DNA of 27,171 nt from JBKEDH01 sp047975295 (GTDB lineage: Bacteria > Bacteroidota > Bacteroidia > Flavobacteriales > Flavobacteriaceae). The notes beneath the pieces are model-generated. The model saw only the letters and a program-made list of their open reading frames with translations. It did no database searches and was not told where the DNA came from. The translations under genes were made by a program, and so were the position numbers. Each line of letters opens with the position of its first letter. The stretch's first letter is position 1. Of the stretch, positions 1 to 7,023 are shown piece by piece. Location: NCBI GenBank assembly GCA_047975295.1, contig JBKEDH010000202.1, positions 1 through 27,171 on the forward strand. The letters run 5' to 3'.

Positions 1-590
1 TAAATGTTTTTAAGCATTACAGCATATTCAATACCAATAACATCGTCGCTAATCTTGGTTTTTATATAACTGCCGGACAGGCTTCTGGCTATGGTTTGCG
101 CTTTATTTTCGTCGGAACAGGCAATAGTTAGGTACGATAGCCGTTCGAGGGCAACTTCCTCCGAATGGCATGGCCCTGCAACAACAGCGATGTTGTCGTG
201 TGGTGTGTTATAGGTTTTGTTAAAATGTTCGCCCACCAATAATCCGGTTTCAGGAACAATACCTTTTACAGCCGAAACAATTATTTTGTTCGAAATATCG
301 ATGTTTATTTTTTCTAGCTCTCCATAAATAAAGGCCGATGGGATTACAAATATAAGTACATCGGCATAGTGGGCCATTTCGTTAATGTCGTTACTTAACC
401 TTAACTGCTCCAAACGAAATTCCACAGAACTTAAATAATTGGGGTTGTGTTGTTCTTTCAACAAATGCTCTTTAGTATAAACACTACGCATGTACCAACC
501 TATTTCATCTAAATTTTCGGAAAGCATTTTCACAATGGCTGTAGCCCAGCTTCCGGCGCCGAAAACTGCATATTTTAAAGGTTTGTTCAT
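1..590 (-). CDS. gpsA: NAD(P)-dependent glycerol-3-phosphate dehydrogenase, 3' end beyond window
   Basis: This is the first 196 codons of a gene that runs off the left edge. GpsA reversibly reduces dihydroxyacetone phosphate to sn-glycerol 3-phosphate in the cytoplasm and supplies the phospholipid backbone. The N-terminus reads MNKPLKYAVFGAGSWATA, with the GxGxWA nucleotide-binding loop at about residues 10-15. Further on are the family segments VIPSAF, VSAVKGI and VAGPCHSEEVA; VKG contains the conserved catalytic-region lysine. The ATG at 590 is the only sensible start, with a TATTTTTG promoter box 23 bases upstream on the same strand. The frame is open to base 1. The visible part looks intact and normal for the family. 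Confidence 0.93.
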   Translation of the reverse strand, partial: MNKPLKYAVFGAGSWATAIVKMLSENLDEIGWYMRSVYTKEHLLKEQHNPNYLSSVEFRLEQLRLSNDINEMAHYADVLIFVIPSAFIYGELEKINIDISNKIIVSAVKGIVPETGLLVGEHFNKTYNTPHDNIAVVAGPCHSEEVALERLSYLTIACSDENKAQTIARSLSGSYIKTKISDDVIGIEYAVMLKNI

Positions 591-613
591 AAGAAAAACA
601 TGTTATATGACTT

Positions 614-621
614 CAAAAATA
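614..621 (-). promoter_or_regulatory. -7 box of gpsA promoter
   Basis: The minus strand reads TATTTTTG, a perfect match to the Bacteroidota TAnnTTTG element. It ends 23 bases before the gpsA ATG. No clear -33 element is visible. Confidence 0.5.
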
Positions 622-704
622 CATAAAATTTAAAGTCTTGGTAAGATACTGAAAAATTTTTTGGCACGTGTTTTGAAATCTCATAAATATAACCCCTAAA
701 AAGA

Positions 705-1643
705 ATGATTATGAAGACTGTAAAAATACTTTTAAGTTTTAGTTTGATGGCAACACTTTTTACATCGTGTTACACCGAAATTAACGACGGTTATATTGAC
801 GAACCACAAATTTCGCTAAACCAATTATTGGGCTCGTACGAGCTGTGGTATGTCGATATTAACAGTAAAAAGGGGTATGGCGAAACACCTTTTTTACAAA
901 AAGCCTTTACCATTTCGTTTTTAAACGGAATAGTTTATGCCAATAACAATATTGTAGGATTGGGCGATACCGGAAATGGATTTGGTATCGATGTTGGCGA
1001 ATTTAATGCTTATAATATGATTTTGGATGTACAGCATGATAGAGATGGTTTCGAAACCTTCGATGTATATCAAATTAACAGTAATACCATAGAACTTTAC
1101 AACCCTAATAACGATACTTCGTATTTTTTGGAGGGCTACCAGCGTAGTAATTTCGATTACGATTTTGTGTTTTACGATAATATCCACTATTTCCTTCAGG
1201 AATATGAAGCGTGGGAAAAAACATATACCAGTGATTTTGGAGCTATAAATGAATTTGACGAAGAAAACTTTTTACAGTTTTTGGCTGGCGGGAACGATTC
1301 GGAATTTAGAAGTTCGCAAGATGTTAACGGAACGCATGCCAACAATTTATATTGGGATTATACAGGAGTTTATGGCGTAGGCCATATTACCAACAATATG
1401 TATTTAAAGACCCTGACCTTGGATTACGATTATTTTAACGATGAATATTTTGAATTAAGCATTATTAACGACGGAAAAATACAGTTATACCATCCAACAT
1501 CCGAAACCGTTTACGAATTTACAGGCCGTGGCTATATACAGTATCTAAAAACCACAAACGAAAAGGGAAAAGTAGTAACAAAGGAAAAATTACGTAAACA
1601 AAAGACCGAAAAGGTAGATAATCCACGAGAGAGCAAAAGATAA
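705..1643 (+). CDS. Lipoprotein with an internally duplicated domain, unknown function
   Basis: I do not recognise the family. The N-terminus is a lipoprotein signal peptide: a short basic region, a hydrophobic stretch and the lipobox LFTSC, which makes the Cys near residue 22 the predicted lipidated residue. The mature part is rich in Tyr, Asp and Asn and seems to hold two copies of a ~110-residue unit (about 40-148 and 163-272). Each starts with a L..YE.W motif, passes through a G.G.Y/F.VG segment and closes with matching strands: INSNTIELYNPNNDTSYFLEG in copy 1, INDGKIQLYHPTSETVYEFTG in copy 2. A basic Lys/Arg-rich tail ends the protein. The start may be 705 or the ATG at 711; both keep the signal peptide. 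The likely location is the periplasm or outer membrane. Confidence 0.8.
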   Translation: MIMKTVKILLSFSLMATLFTSCYTEINDGYIDEPQISLNQLLGSYELWYVDINSKKGYGETPFLQKAFTISFLNGIVYANNNIVGLGDTGNGFGIDVGEFNAYNMILDVQHDRDGFETFDVYQINSNTIELYNPNNDTSYFLEGYQRSNFDYDFVFYDNIHYFLQEYEAWEKTYTSDFGAINEFDEENFLQFLAGGNDSEFRSSQDVNGTHANNLYWDYTGVYGVGHITNNMYLKTLTLDYDYFNDEYFELSIINDGKIQLYHPTSETVYEFTGRGYIQYLKTTNEKGKVVTKEKLRKQKTEKVDNPRESKR

Positions 1644-1650
1644 TTATTTA

Positions 1651-1685
1651 AAAAAGAGCGTTTTAATAATTAAAATGCTCTTTTT
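1651..1685 (+). terminator. Rho-independent terminator after the duplicated-domain lipoprotein gene
   Basis: AAAAAGAGCGTTTTAA and TTAAAATGCTCTTTTT form a near-perfect stem (one G-T pair) around a short TAAT loop, followed by a T-rich tract. It starts 7 bases after the stop codon at 1643. Confidence 0.8.
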
Positions 1686-1769
1686 GTTATTTTTCATAGT
1701 TAGATTATCGTACAAAATAGTAATTTTATACATTCATTAATTTTTAAAATTTAAAAACAATTTAAAAAC

Positions 1770-2252
1770 ATGGGATTATTTTCATTTATTAAAGATGCAG
1801 GAGCAAAGATTTTTGGAGGAAAAACTTCTGCAGAAAAAGCGGCCGAGGCTGCAGCCAGCGAATTAAAAGCAGAAGAAGCAGCTGCACGAAAATTGGAAGA
1901 GACCATTTCGGGTTTATCGTTAGAGGTTGAAAACCTAAGTGTGCTTATAGACGACGATAAGGCAACCATTAGTGGTGTGGCAGCCAATCAAGAAACTAGA
2001 GAGAAGGTAATTTTGGTTGTTGGTAATTCTGCAGGAATTGCTACAGTCGATGACCAAATGACTGTCGAAATACCGGAGCCACAAGCACAGTTTCATACCG
2101 TTGTAAGTGGGGATACCTTAGGTAAAATTGCCAAAAATTTCTATGGTGATGCTATGAAATATCCGGTGATTTTCGAGGCTAACAAACCAATGCTTAAAGA
2201 TCCAGATCTAATTTACCCAGGGCAGGTTTTACGTATTCCTGCTTTAGATTAA
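1770..2252 (+). CDS. kbp: BON-LysM protein, Kbp/YgaU-like
   Basis: 160 residues. The start MGLFSFIKDAGAKIFG closely resembles E. coli YgaU/Kbp, a small cytoplasmic K+-binding protein of about 149 residues. An Ala/Glu-rich helix of roughly 30 residues follows (about 18-48), longer than in E. coli. A BON domain covers about 48-103 (VLIDDDKATISG... GIATVDDQ), and a C-terminal LysM domain about 107-157 (HTVVSGDTLGKIAKNFYG ... YPGQVLRIP). No signal peptide is present, so despite the LysM domain it is probably not exported. The closing segment EANKPMLKDPDLIYPGQVL is almost the same as in the E. coli protein. Potassium binding is inferred from that similarity. The gene stands alone and converges on the fucosidase gene. 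Confidence 0.88.
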   Translation: MGLFSFIKDAGAKIFGGKTSAEKAAEAAASELKAEEAAARKLEETISGLSLEVENLSVLIDDDKATISGVAANQETREKVILVVGNSAGIATVDDQMTVEIPEPQAQFHTVVSGDTLGKIAKNFYGDAMKYPVIFEANKPMLKDPDLIYPGQVLRIPALD

Positions 2253-2271
2253 GAGTAAGTAATTAGAAATT

Positions 2272-2390
2272 AAACTGTCTTAAAAGAGAGGTGTTTGTTC
2301 CTTAATTTGCTTAGTAATCTTATAAAGAGCTAATATTAGTTCAAGATAAGTTAGCAGCAAACCTTCTGTTTTTAAGGCAGTTTTTTATAA
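2272..2390 (+). terminator. Long nested palindrome between convergent genes, probable terminator
   Basis: The outer arms are AAACTGTCTTAAAA (2272-2285) and TTTTAAGGCAGTTT (2370-2383), fully paired in RNA with one G-U pair and followed by a T run. Inside them are a second pair (GTTTG with CAAAC), a third (CTTAT with ATAAG) and a central self-complementary GAGCTAATATTAGTTC. The region can therefore fold almost end to end. It fills the gap between the convergent LysM and fucosidase genes and would act as a terminator at least for the plus strand. It resembles the structure at 13632-13763. Confidence 0.6.
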
Positions 2391-2393
2391 AGG

Positions 2394-4205
2394 TTATTTC
2401 CCAAAAACACGAATGGATTTTATGTTAAGTGTATTCTCGCTTTCTCTATTTAACGCAATCTTAATAAAACGGGTCGGTACGCCGGGCAGTTCAATTCCTG
2501 CATTAAATTGCGAAACACTTACTTCCCAATGTTTAAAGTTGCCTCTCTTTTCTTCAACGGTGTTCCAGTGTTTACCGTCTTTTGATATTGAAGCTTCAAA
2601 AACTCCCAAGTTGTTTTCGTAGGTTTTTCCATTTAAAATATCTATTCCCGTTACATCGTATAAACGTTCCAAATCAATAATAATAGAAGATGTTTTGTCC
2701 TGTTTTAAACTCGGTTTTAAACTTTTAATAACTACTCCGTAAGTTGGGTCGTTAAATTTTGATGGTACATCTTCCAAGCCAACCATTTCTGTTACGTCAT
2801 CCTTAAAAGTGAGTTCTATAATGGTAGAAACAGAATCTTTTATGGCATGGTTTAGCATAAGTTGTATATCGTTTTCCGTTTGTTTAAAACTAACCGTTCC
2901 ACCCGTAATACACGTGCTGCTAAGCAATTGGTTGTTAATTTTGGGTAGTGTTAGTTTGTTGCCTATCGGTTCTTTAAGGTGTAGCCATACTTTATTGTTC
3001 CTATACGTGCTGCCTCCCCAATAAGAAGGATACCAAGGACCACCTTTGGTGCTGTAAATGGTATGCCCGTATAATTTTAACCAATCGCCAACTTCCATAA
3101 GCCTTTTGGTTTGGAAAGTATCGTAAGCTCCTGTCCATTTTGGTCCCCAGCTAAGCAGCATATTGCCGTTACCACAAGCTGTAGATGTAAGTATTTCAAT
3201 TATTTCCTTTTTGGATTTTATAGGTGTGGGCGAGTACGACCACGATTTACATAGGGTAATGCAACTTTCCCATGGGCGTAATTGGTGCATGCCCACTTTT
3301 TGTTCGGGTGTATCAAAATCGCCGGGAATAGAAGTCCGATTGTTAATGATAATGCCCGGTTGTAGTTCTCGAACCATTCTTGTTAAACGTTCGGACTCCC
3401 ACATATCAGCCGTAAACATACCGCCCCACCAACAGGCATCAAACCAGAAAATATCTACCTTACCATAATTGGTACACAGTTCGCTCACCACGTTAAATTG
3501 ATAGTCGATATACTTTTGGTGGCTTACTCCTGGAAGCACTTTTTCCACCCCTTGCTTTGCCTTAAAATATGGTGGTTTGGCTATTTCATCAATTAAGGTC
3601 TCATCTACCGGAGCATAGTCCGGATGGTACCAATCGCGTTGCGAATAGTAAATACCGAATTTCATGTTTGCTTTATGGCAGGCATCGGCTAATGCTTTTA
3701 GGTAATCTTTTCCAAAAGGGGTATTGGTTACCTTAAAATTGGAATATTGGGTATCCCACAAATGAAAGCCATCGTGGTGCTTGGCAATTGCAACAATATA
3801 TTTCATACCTGCTTGTTTTGCAATGGCTACCCATTGGTCGGCATCAAATTCATCAAAAATAAATTCCTGTGGCCACTGTGTCCAAACACTTGCGGGATAC
3901 GGTCCAGAGCCTCTATCGGGAGCTTTTCGTATTTCGCATACCTGCCAACTCAGGTCTTTTTCAATATATGTGGACAAACCAAAATGAATAAACATGCCAT
4001 AGCGGGCGTCGTTAAACCATGCCATGTCCTCTTCCGAAGCAAAGTTGCTGGCTTCCCATTCTTCTTCCGTAAATTTTTGCGTTAAATAATAAGGAGCTTT
4101 CTTATTGGCTGATTTTCCCTTTACCGACCATTGGGCGTGGCTAAACTGTGTTGGTAGTAAAATAATAAATAGAAAAAGGCCTAAGTAATGTTTTACCATA
4201 ATCAT
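2394..4205 (-). CDS. Secreted alpha-L-fucosidase, GH29, with C-terminal F5/8 type C-like domain
   Basis: 603 residues. A signal peptide with hydrophobic core (about 7-20) ends near SHAQ, so the enzyme is periplasmic or surface-exposed. The GH29 catalytic domain spans about 40-390. Visible hallmarks are RYGMFIHFG (68-76), KHHDGFHLWDT (142-152) with the fucose-binding histidines, YYSQRDW, and DIFWFDACWW (251-260), in which Asp256 sits at the nucleophile position of the family. The last ~110 residues (DLERLYDVTGIDILNG ... IKSIRVFG) look like an F5/8 type C (discoidin-like) carbohydrate-binding domain. It should release alpha-L-fucose from fucosylated glycans; linkage cannot be read from sequence. 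No SusC/SusD pair, sulfatase or sugar regulator is adjacent, so it is not part of a visible polysaccharide-utilisation locus. An alternative start is the ATG at 4199. Confidence 0.9.
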   Translation of the reverse strand: MIMVKHYLGLFLFIILLPTQFSHAQWSVKGKSANKKAPYYLTQKFTEEEWEASNFASEEDMAWFNDARYGMFIHFGLSTYIEKDLSWQVCEIRKAPDRGSGPYPASVWTQWPQEFIFDEFDADQWVAIAKQAGMKYIVAIAKHHDGFHLWDTQYSNFKVTNTPFGKDYLKALADACHKANMKFGIYYSQRDWYHPDYAPVDETLIDEIAKPPYFKAKQGVEKVLPGVSHQKYIDYQFNVVSELCTNYGKVDIFWFDACWWGGMFTADMWESERLTRMVRELQPGIIINNRTSIPGDFDTPEQKVGMHQLRPWESCITLCKSWSYSPTPIKSKKEIIEILTSTACGNGNMLLSWGPKWTGAYDTFQTKRLMEVGDWLKLYGHTIYSTKGGPWYPSYWGGSTYRNNKVWLHLKEPIGNKLTLPKINNQLLSSTCITGGTVSFKQTENDIQLMLNHAIKDSVSTIIELTFKDDVTEMVGLEDVPSKFNDPTYGVVIKSLKPSLKQDKTSSIIIDLERLYDVTGIDILNGKTYENNLGVFEASISKDGKHWNTVEEKRGNFKHWEVSVSQFNAGIELPGVPTRFIKIALNRESENTLNIKSIRVFGK

Positions 4206-4287
4206 GGTTTTAAATGTGTGTAAAATATATGAAAAAATTTTATGATTATGATAAATAGCGGTTATTCTATTTTAAATGAAGTCCTTT

Positions 4288-4869
4288 CTACCTATAAAAA
4301 TTCATTTCGTCAATAAATTTCCAGGTAGGGGCAGGGAGCATGGGTCTTATATTTTTGCCTGTTTTAATGGCATTTCTAATAAAAGTTGAAGAAATTTCCA
4401 TAATGGGAGCATTTTCTATACGGTGTATTTTTTTGTGCGAATCGAATAGTGTTTCTACGGTGCCATTGGAAATTCTTGGATATACATAAATATCGTGTTG
4501 CTCTAAAATAACCTCATAATTTTTCCATTTATGAAAACCTTTCAGGTTGTCTTCGCCCATAATTAGTGAAAATTCATAGTTGGGATATTTTTCTTGTAAA
4601 TACACCAAAGTATTTATTGTATAATTGGGTTGGGGAAGGCCAAATTCGATATCGCAAGGTTTTAAATAGTCGTAATCTTGGGTGGCCAAATGTACCAATT
4701 CTAAACGGTGGTAATTGTCTAATAAACTGCTTTTCTTTTTAAACGGATTATGTGGTGTAACCACAAACCATGTTTGGTCTATGGCACTGTATTCGGTTAG
4801 GTGATTGGCAATAACCAAATGCCCTATATGTATGGGATTAAATGAACCGAAATACAAGCCTATTTTCAT
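4288..4869 (-). CDS. nadD: Nicotinate-nucleotide adenylyltransferase
   Basis: 193 residues, typical length. It transfers AMP from ATP to nicotinate mononucleotide, giving deamido-NAD, in the cytoplasmic NAD pathway. The N-terminal nucleotidyltransferase motif is GSFNPIHIGH (8-17), with the HxGH signature. The C-terminal motif ISSTFIRNAIK is the ISSTxxR signature that binds ATP phosphates. It is the last gene of the yicC-gmk-nadD operon; its ATG lies 2 bases after the gmk stop codon. Confidence 0.95.
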   Translation of the reverse strand: MKIGLYFGSFNPIHIGHLVIANHLTEYSAIDQTWFVVTPHNPFKKKSSLLDNYHRLELVHLATQDYDYLKPCDIEFGLPQPNYTINTLVYLQEKYPNYEFSLIMGEDNLKGFHKWKNYEVILEQHDIYVYPRISNGTVETLFDSHKKIHRIENAPIMEISSTFIRNAIKTGKNIRPMLPAPTWKFIDEMNFYR

Positions 4870-4871
4870 TT

Positions 4872-5474
4872 TTATTTATTGGTTGTTGGTTGGTTTACAA
4901 AATTATTAACAAGTGTATGGGCTTGTTTTAAGGCGTGTTCCAAAGTATCGTTAACTACAATTTCGTCGAATAAGGGAGCTGTTGCCAATTCGGCAGAGGC
5001 TTTGGCTACACGCATGTTTATTTTATCTTCGCTTTCGGTTTTACGTTTTTTTAAGCGTATTTTAAGCTCGTCTATACTTGGTGGTTTTACAAAAATGGCC
5101 AAGGTGTTTTCGGGAAATTTCCGTTTTATGCGTAGGCCTCCCGAAACATCGATGTCGAAAATAACGTGTTTTCCTTTGGCCCAAATACGTTCTACTTCGC
5201 TTTTTAATGTACCGTAAAAATTATCGCGATAAACTTCTTCCCATTCTAAAAACGCATCATTTTTAATGTTGTTTTTAAAGGCTTCCAACGATAAAAAATA
5301 ATAATCTTTGCCATCAATTTCGGTACCTCGTTTTTCTCTTGAAGTTGCCGATATCGAAAATTCCAGATTTAAATCTTCAATACCCAATAAGTGTTTTACA
5401 ATGGTTGTTTTTCCCGATCCCGAAGGCGCCGAAAAGACAATGAGCTTGCCTTGTTGTTTACTGTTAATTGACAC
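4872..5474 (-). CDS. gmk: Guanylate kinase
   Basis: 200 residues. It phosphorylates GMP to GDP in the cytoplasm. The P-loop is SAPSGSGKTT (15-24). The GMP-binding segment follows (SISATSREKRGTEIDGKDYYF, then FLEWEEVYRDNFYGT), and the lid region RLKKRKTESEDKI is in place. The start codon is GTG at 5474, as no ATG lies near the P-loop; the gap to the yicC stop is only 2 bases, which suggests translational coupling. It is the middle gene of yicC-gmk-nadD, and yicC followed by gmk is a common order in bacteria. Confidence 0.95.
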   Translation of the reverse strand: MSINSKQQGKLIVFSAPSGSGKTTIVKHLLGIEDLNLEFSISATSREKRGTEIDGKDYYFLSLEAFKNNIKNDAFLEWEEVYRDNFYGTLKSEVERIWAKGKHVIFDIDVSGGLRIKRKFPENTLAIFVKPPSIDELKIRLKKRKTESEDKINMRVAKASAELATAPLFDEIVVNDTLEHALKQAHTLVNNFVNQPTTNK

Positions 5475-5476
5475 GT

Positions 5477-6334
5477 TTATAATACGTTTAGTAGTTGTTC
5501 TTTTATTTTTTCGAGCTCGTCCTTCATTTGTACTACAAGCTGCTGCATGGGTGCATAGTTGCTTTTGGAGCCTATGGTGTTTATTTCCCGACCTATTTCT
5601 TGAGCGATAAAACCTAATTTTTTTCCGTTGGATTCGGTAGCATTTAACGATTCGGTAAAATAACTTAAATGGTTTTTTAAACGTACCTTTTCTTCGGTAA
5701 TATCAAATTTTTCAATGTAATATACCAATTCCTGCTCAAAACGGTTGGCATCGTATTTTTCCTTTAGTTCTTCAACACCTTTAAGCAAACGTTCGCGAAC
5801 ACCTTGGATACGCTCAGGATCCATTTCCATTACCTCTCGCAATAGGGTGTCGATATTGTTTACCCTTATTTTAAAGTCCGTTTCAAGAGCTTTACCTTCG
5901 TCGGTACGGTAATGGGTTATTTCGTTTAAAGCGATTCCAACGCCTTGCTCAATTTGTTTCCACTCGGTTTCGTTAATTTCTTCACGAACGGTGTTTAGGG
6001 CATCCGGAAAGCGAACGGCCATTTTTAATAGTTCGGTTTCATTGCCGTTAACCACTTGTTTTAACTGCTGCATGTATTGTTTAACCACAGGTGTGTTTAT
6101 TTGTGTTGAGGTGTCTTCGGCGGTAGCTTCAACATAAATGGAAAAATCTATTTTGCCGCGCACCAAGGTATCTGCTATTAGTTTTCTAACAGCAAGTTCT
6201 TTTTCTTTGTAAAGTGAAGGTATCCTAACGTTTAAATCTAGATTTTTACTATTAAGGGATTTTAACTCTATGGTTATTTTTTTGGTTGGCAGCTGTAAAA
6301 CAGATTTTCCGTAGCCTGTCATGGAATTTATCAT
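5477..6334 (-). CDS. yicC: YicC family endoribonuclease-like protein
   Basis: 285 residues, normal for the family. The N-terminus INSMTGYGKS is the YicC signature, and the C-terminus (GKKLGFIAQEIGREINTIGSKSNY ... VVQMKDELEKIKEQLLNVL) matches the conserved DUF1732 end. E. coli YicC has been described as an RNase that affects small-RNA stability; whether that holds here is inference. It heads the yicC-gmk-nadD operon and has a TACCTTTG promoter box 20 bases before its ATG. It is divergent from norC, sharing a 230-base intergenic region. Confidence 0.92.
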   Translation of the reverse strand: MINSMTGYGKSVLQLPTKKITIELKSLNSKNLDLNVRIPSLYKEKELAVRKLIADTLVRGKIDFSIYVEATAEDTSTQINTPVVKQYMQQLKQVVNGNETELLKMAVRFPDALNTVREEINETEWKQIEQGVGIALNEITHYRTDEGKALETDFKIRVNNIDTLLREVMEMDPERIQGVRERLLKGVEELKEKYDANRFEQELVYYIEKFDITEEKVRLKNHLSYFTESLNATESNGKKLGFIAQEIGREINTIGSKSNYAPMQQLVVQMKDELEKIKEQLLNVL

Positions 6335-6354
6335 AATCCAATATTTTAAGCGTA

Positions 6355-6362
6355 CAAAGGTA
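6355..6362 (-). promoter_or_regulatory. -7 box of yicC-gmk-nadD promoter
   Basis: The minus strand reads TACCTTTG, a perfect TAnnTTTG match ending 20 bases before the yicC ATG. Confidence 0.55.
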
Positions 6363-6476
6363 GTTAAAAAAGCTTATTGCATATCTGGTAATGTTTTTGA
6401 CTGTCGATTTTTTAGGTATGTAATCTTATTTATAGGCTTTCCAAATAAAATTATTAAAGACAAATTTATCCGCTTT

Positions 6477-6490
6477 ATGATAAAAATCAT
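6477..6490 (+). promoter_or_regulatory. FNR/DNR-type binding site upstream of norC
   Basis: ATGATAAAAATCAT is a perfect inverted repeat, ATGAT-N4-ATCAT. It matches the FNR/DNR/NnrR consensus TTGAT-N4-ATCAA at all eight core positions, differing only at the two symmetrical outer bases. Its centre (6483.5) lies about 40-43 bases before the start site predicted from the -7 box at 6513-6520, the usual activator position for CRP/FNR-family proteins. It suggests that the nor genes are switched on by low oxygen or NO through such a regulator. No regulator gene is in the window. Confidence 0.6.
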
Positions 6491-6512
6491 GTTTTTAGTT
6501 CAGGTGAGAGCA

Positions 6513-6520
6513 TATTTTTG
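6513..6520 (+). promoter_or_regulatory. -7 box of nor operon promoter
   Basis: TATTTTTG is a perfect TAnnTTTG match, 44 bases before the norC ATG. No good -33 TTTG is visible; the FNR-like palindrome overlaps that position, which fits activator-dependent transcription. Confidence 0.6.
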
Positions 6521-6564
6521 CAATTAAGACAATTTTATCTTTTATTAACTAATATGAAATAATT

Positions 6565-7002
6565 ATGCTATCCAAAAAACAAGCACGGGCTTTTTTCTTG
6601 GGCGGAACATTGGTAACCTTTCTCATTTTTATAGGACTAACCATTTTTTCGTTCAGTAAAGGTCAGGATCAAACACATGCCGAAAATATCACCGAATCTG
6701 TGATACGTGGCAAAGAGTTGTGGGAAGCCAATAACTGTATGGGTTGCCATACCATTTTGGGTGAAGGTGGCTATTATGCCCCCGAACTTACAAAAGTAGT
6801 AGAACGCCGTGGCGAAGGCTATATTAAAGCGGTGTTGATGACGCCAAACGCTTGGAACCCAAATGGACGCAAAATGGTGGCCTATGGGTTTTCGCAGGAA
6901 GAAGCCCAGGATCTTATCGACTTTTTTAAGTGGATTGAAGGTATAGACCTTAACGGCTTTGAGCGTATCGTATCGCCTTTAGCACAAGATGAAGAAGAAT
7001 AA
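6565..7002 (+). CDS. norC: Nitric oxide reductase subunit C, membrane-anchored cytochrome c
   Basis: 145 residues. NorC carries the heme c that receives electrons and passes them to NorB. An N-terminal anchor helix (about 9-30) is uncleaved, as in known NorC. The heme-c motif is CMGCH (Cys58, Cys61, His62), followed by the typical TILGEGGYYAPELTKV. Met104 in GRKMVAYGF is at the place expected for the axial methionine ligand. The C-terminus contains the segment DLIDFFKWIEGIDLNGF. It is the first gene of the nor cluster, 21 bases before norB. The presence of a separate cytochrome subunit marks this as a cNOR, not the quinol-dependent single-subunit type. Confidence 0.95.
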   Translation: MLSKKQARAFFLGGTLVTFLIFIGLTIFSFSKGQDQTHAENITESVIRGKELWEANNCMGCHTILGEGGYYAPELTKVVERRGEGYIKAVLMTPNAWNPNGRKMVAYGFSQEEAQDLIDFFKWIEGIDLNGFERIVSPLAQDEEE

Positions 7003-7023
7003 CCAACTCTAAAAGAAATTAAA

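Noticed and set aside
3163..4085. Long open frames opposite the fucosidase gene
   Set aside because: They are shadows of a clearly coding minus-strand gene with full domain matches.
6321..6527. 68-codon open frame upstream of norC on the plus strand
   Set aside because: It overlaps the start of yicC and contains both the yicC promoter box and the FNR-like site; composition is not protein-like.
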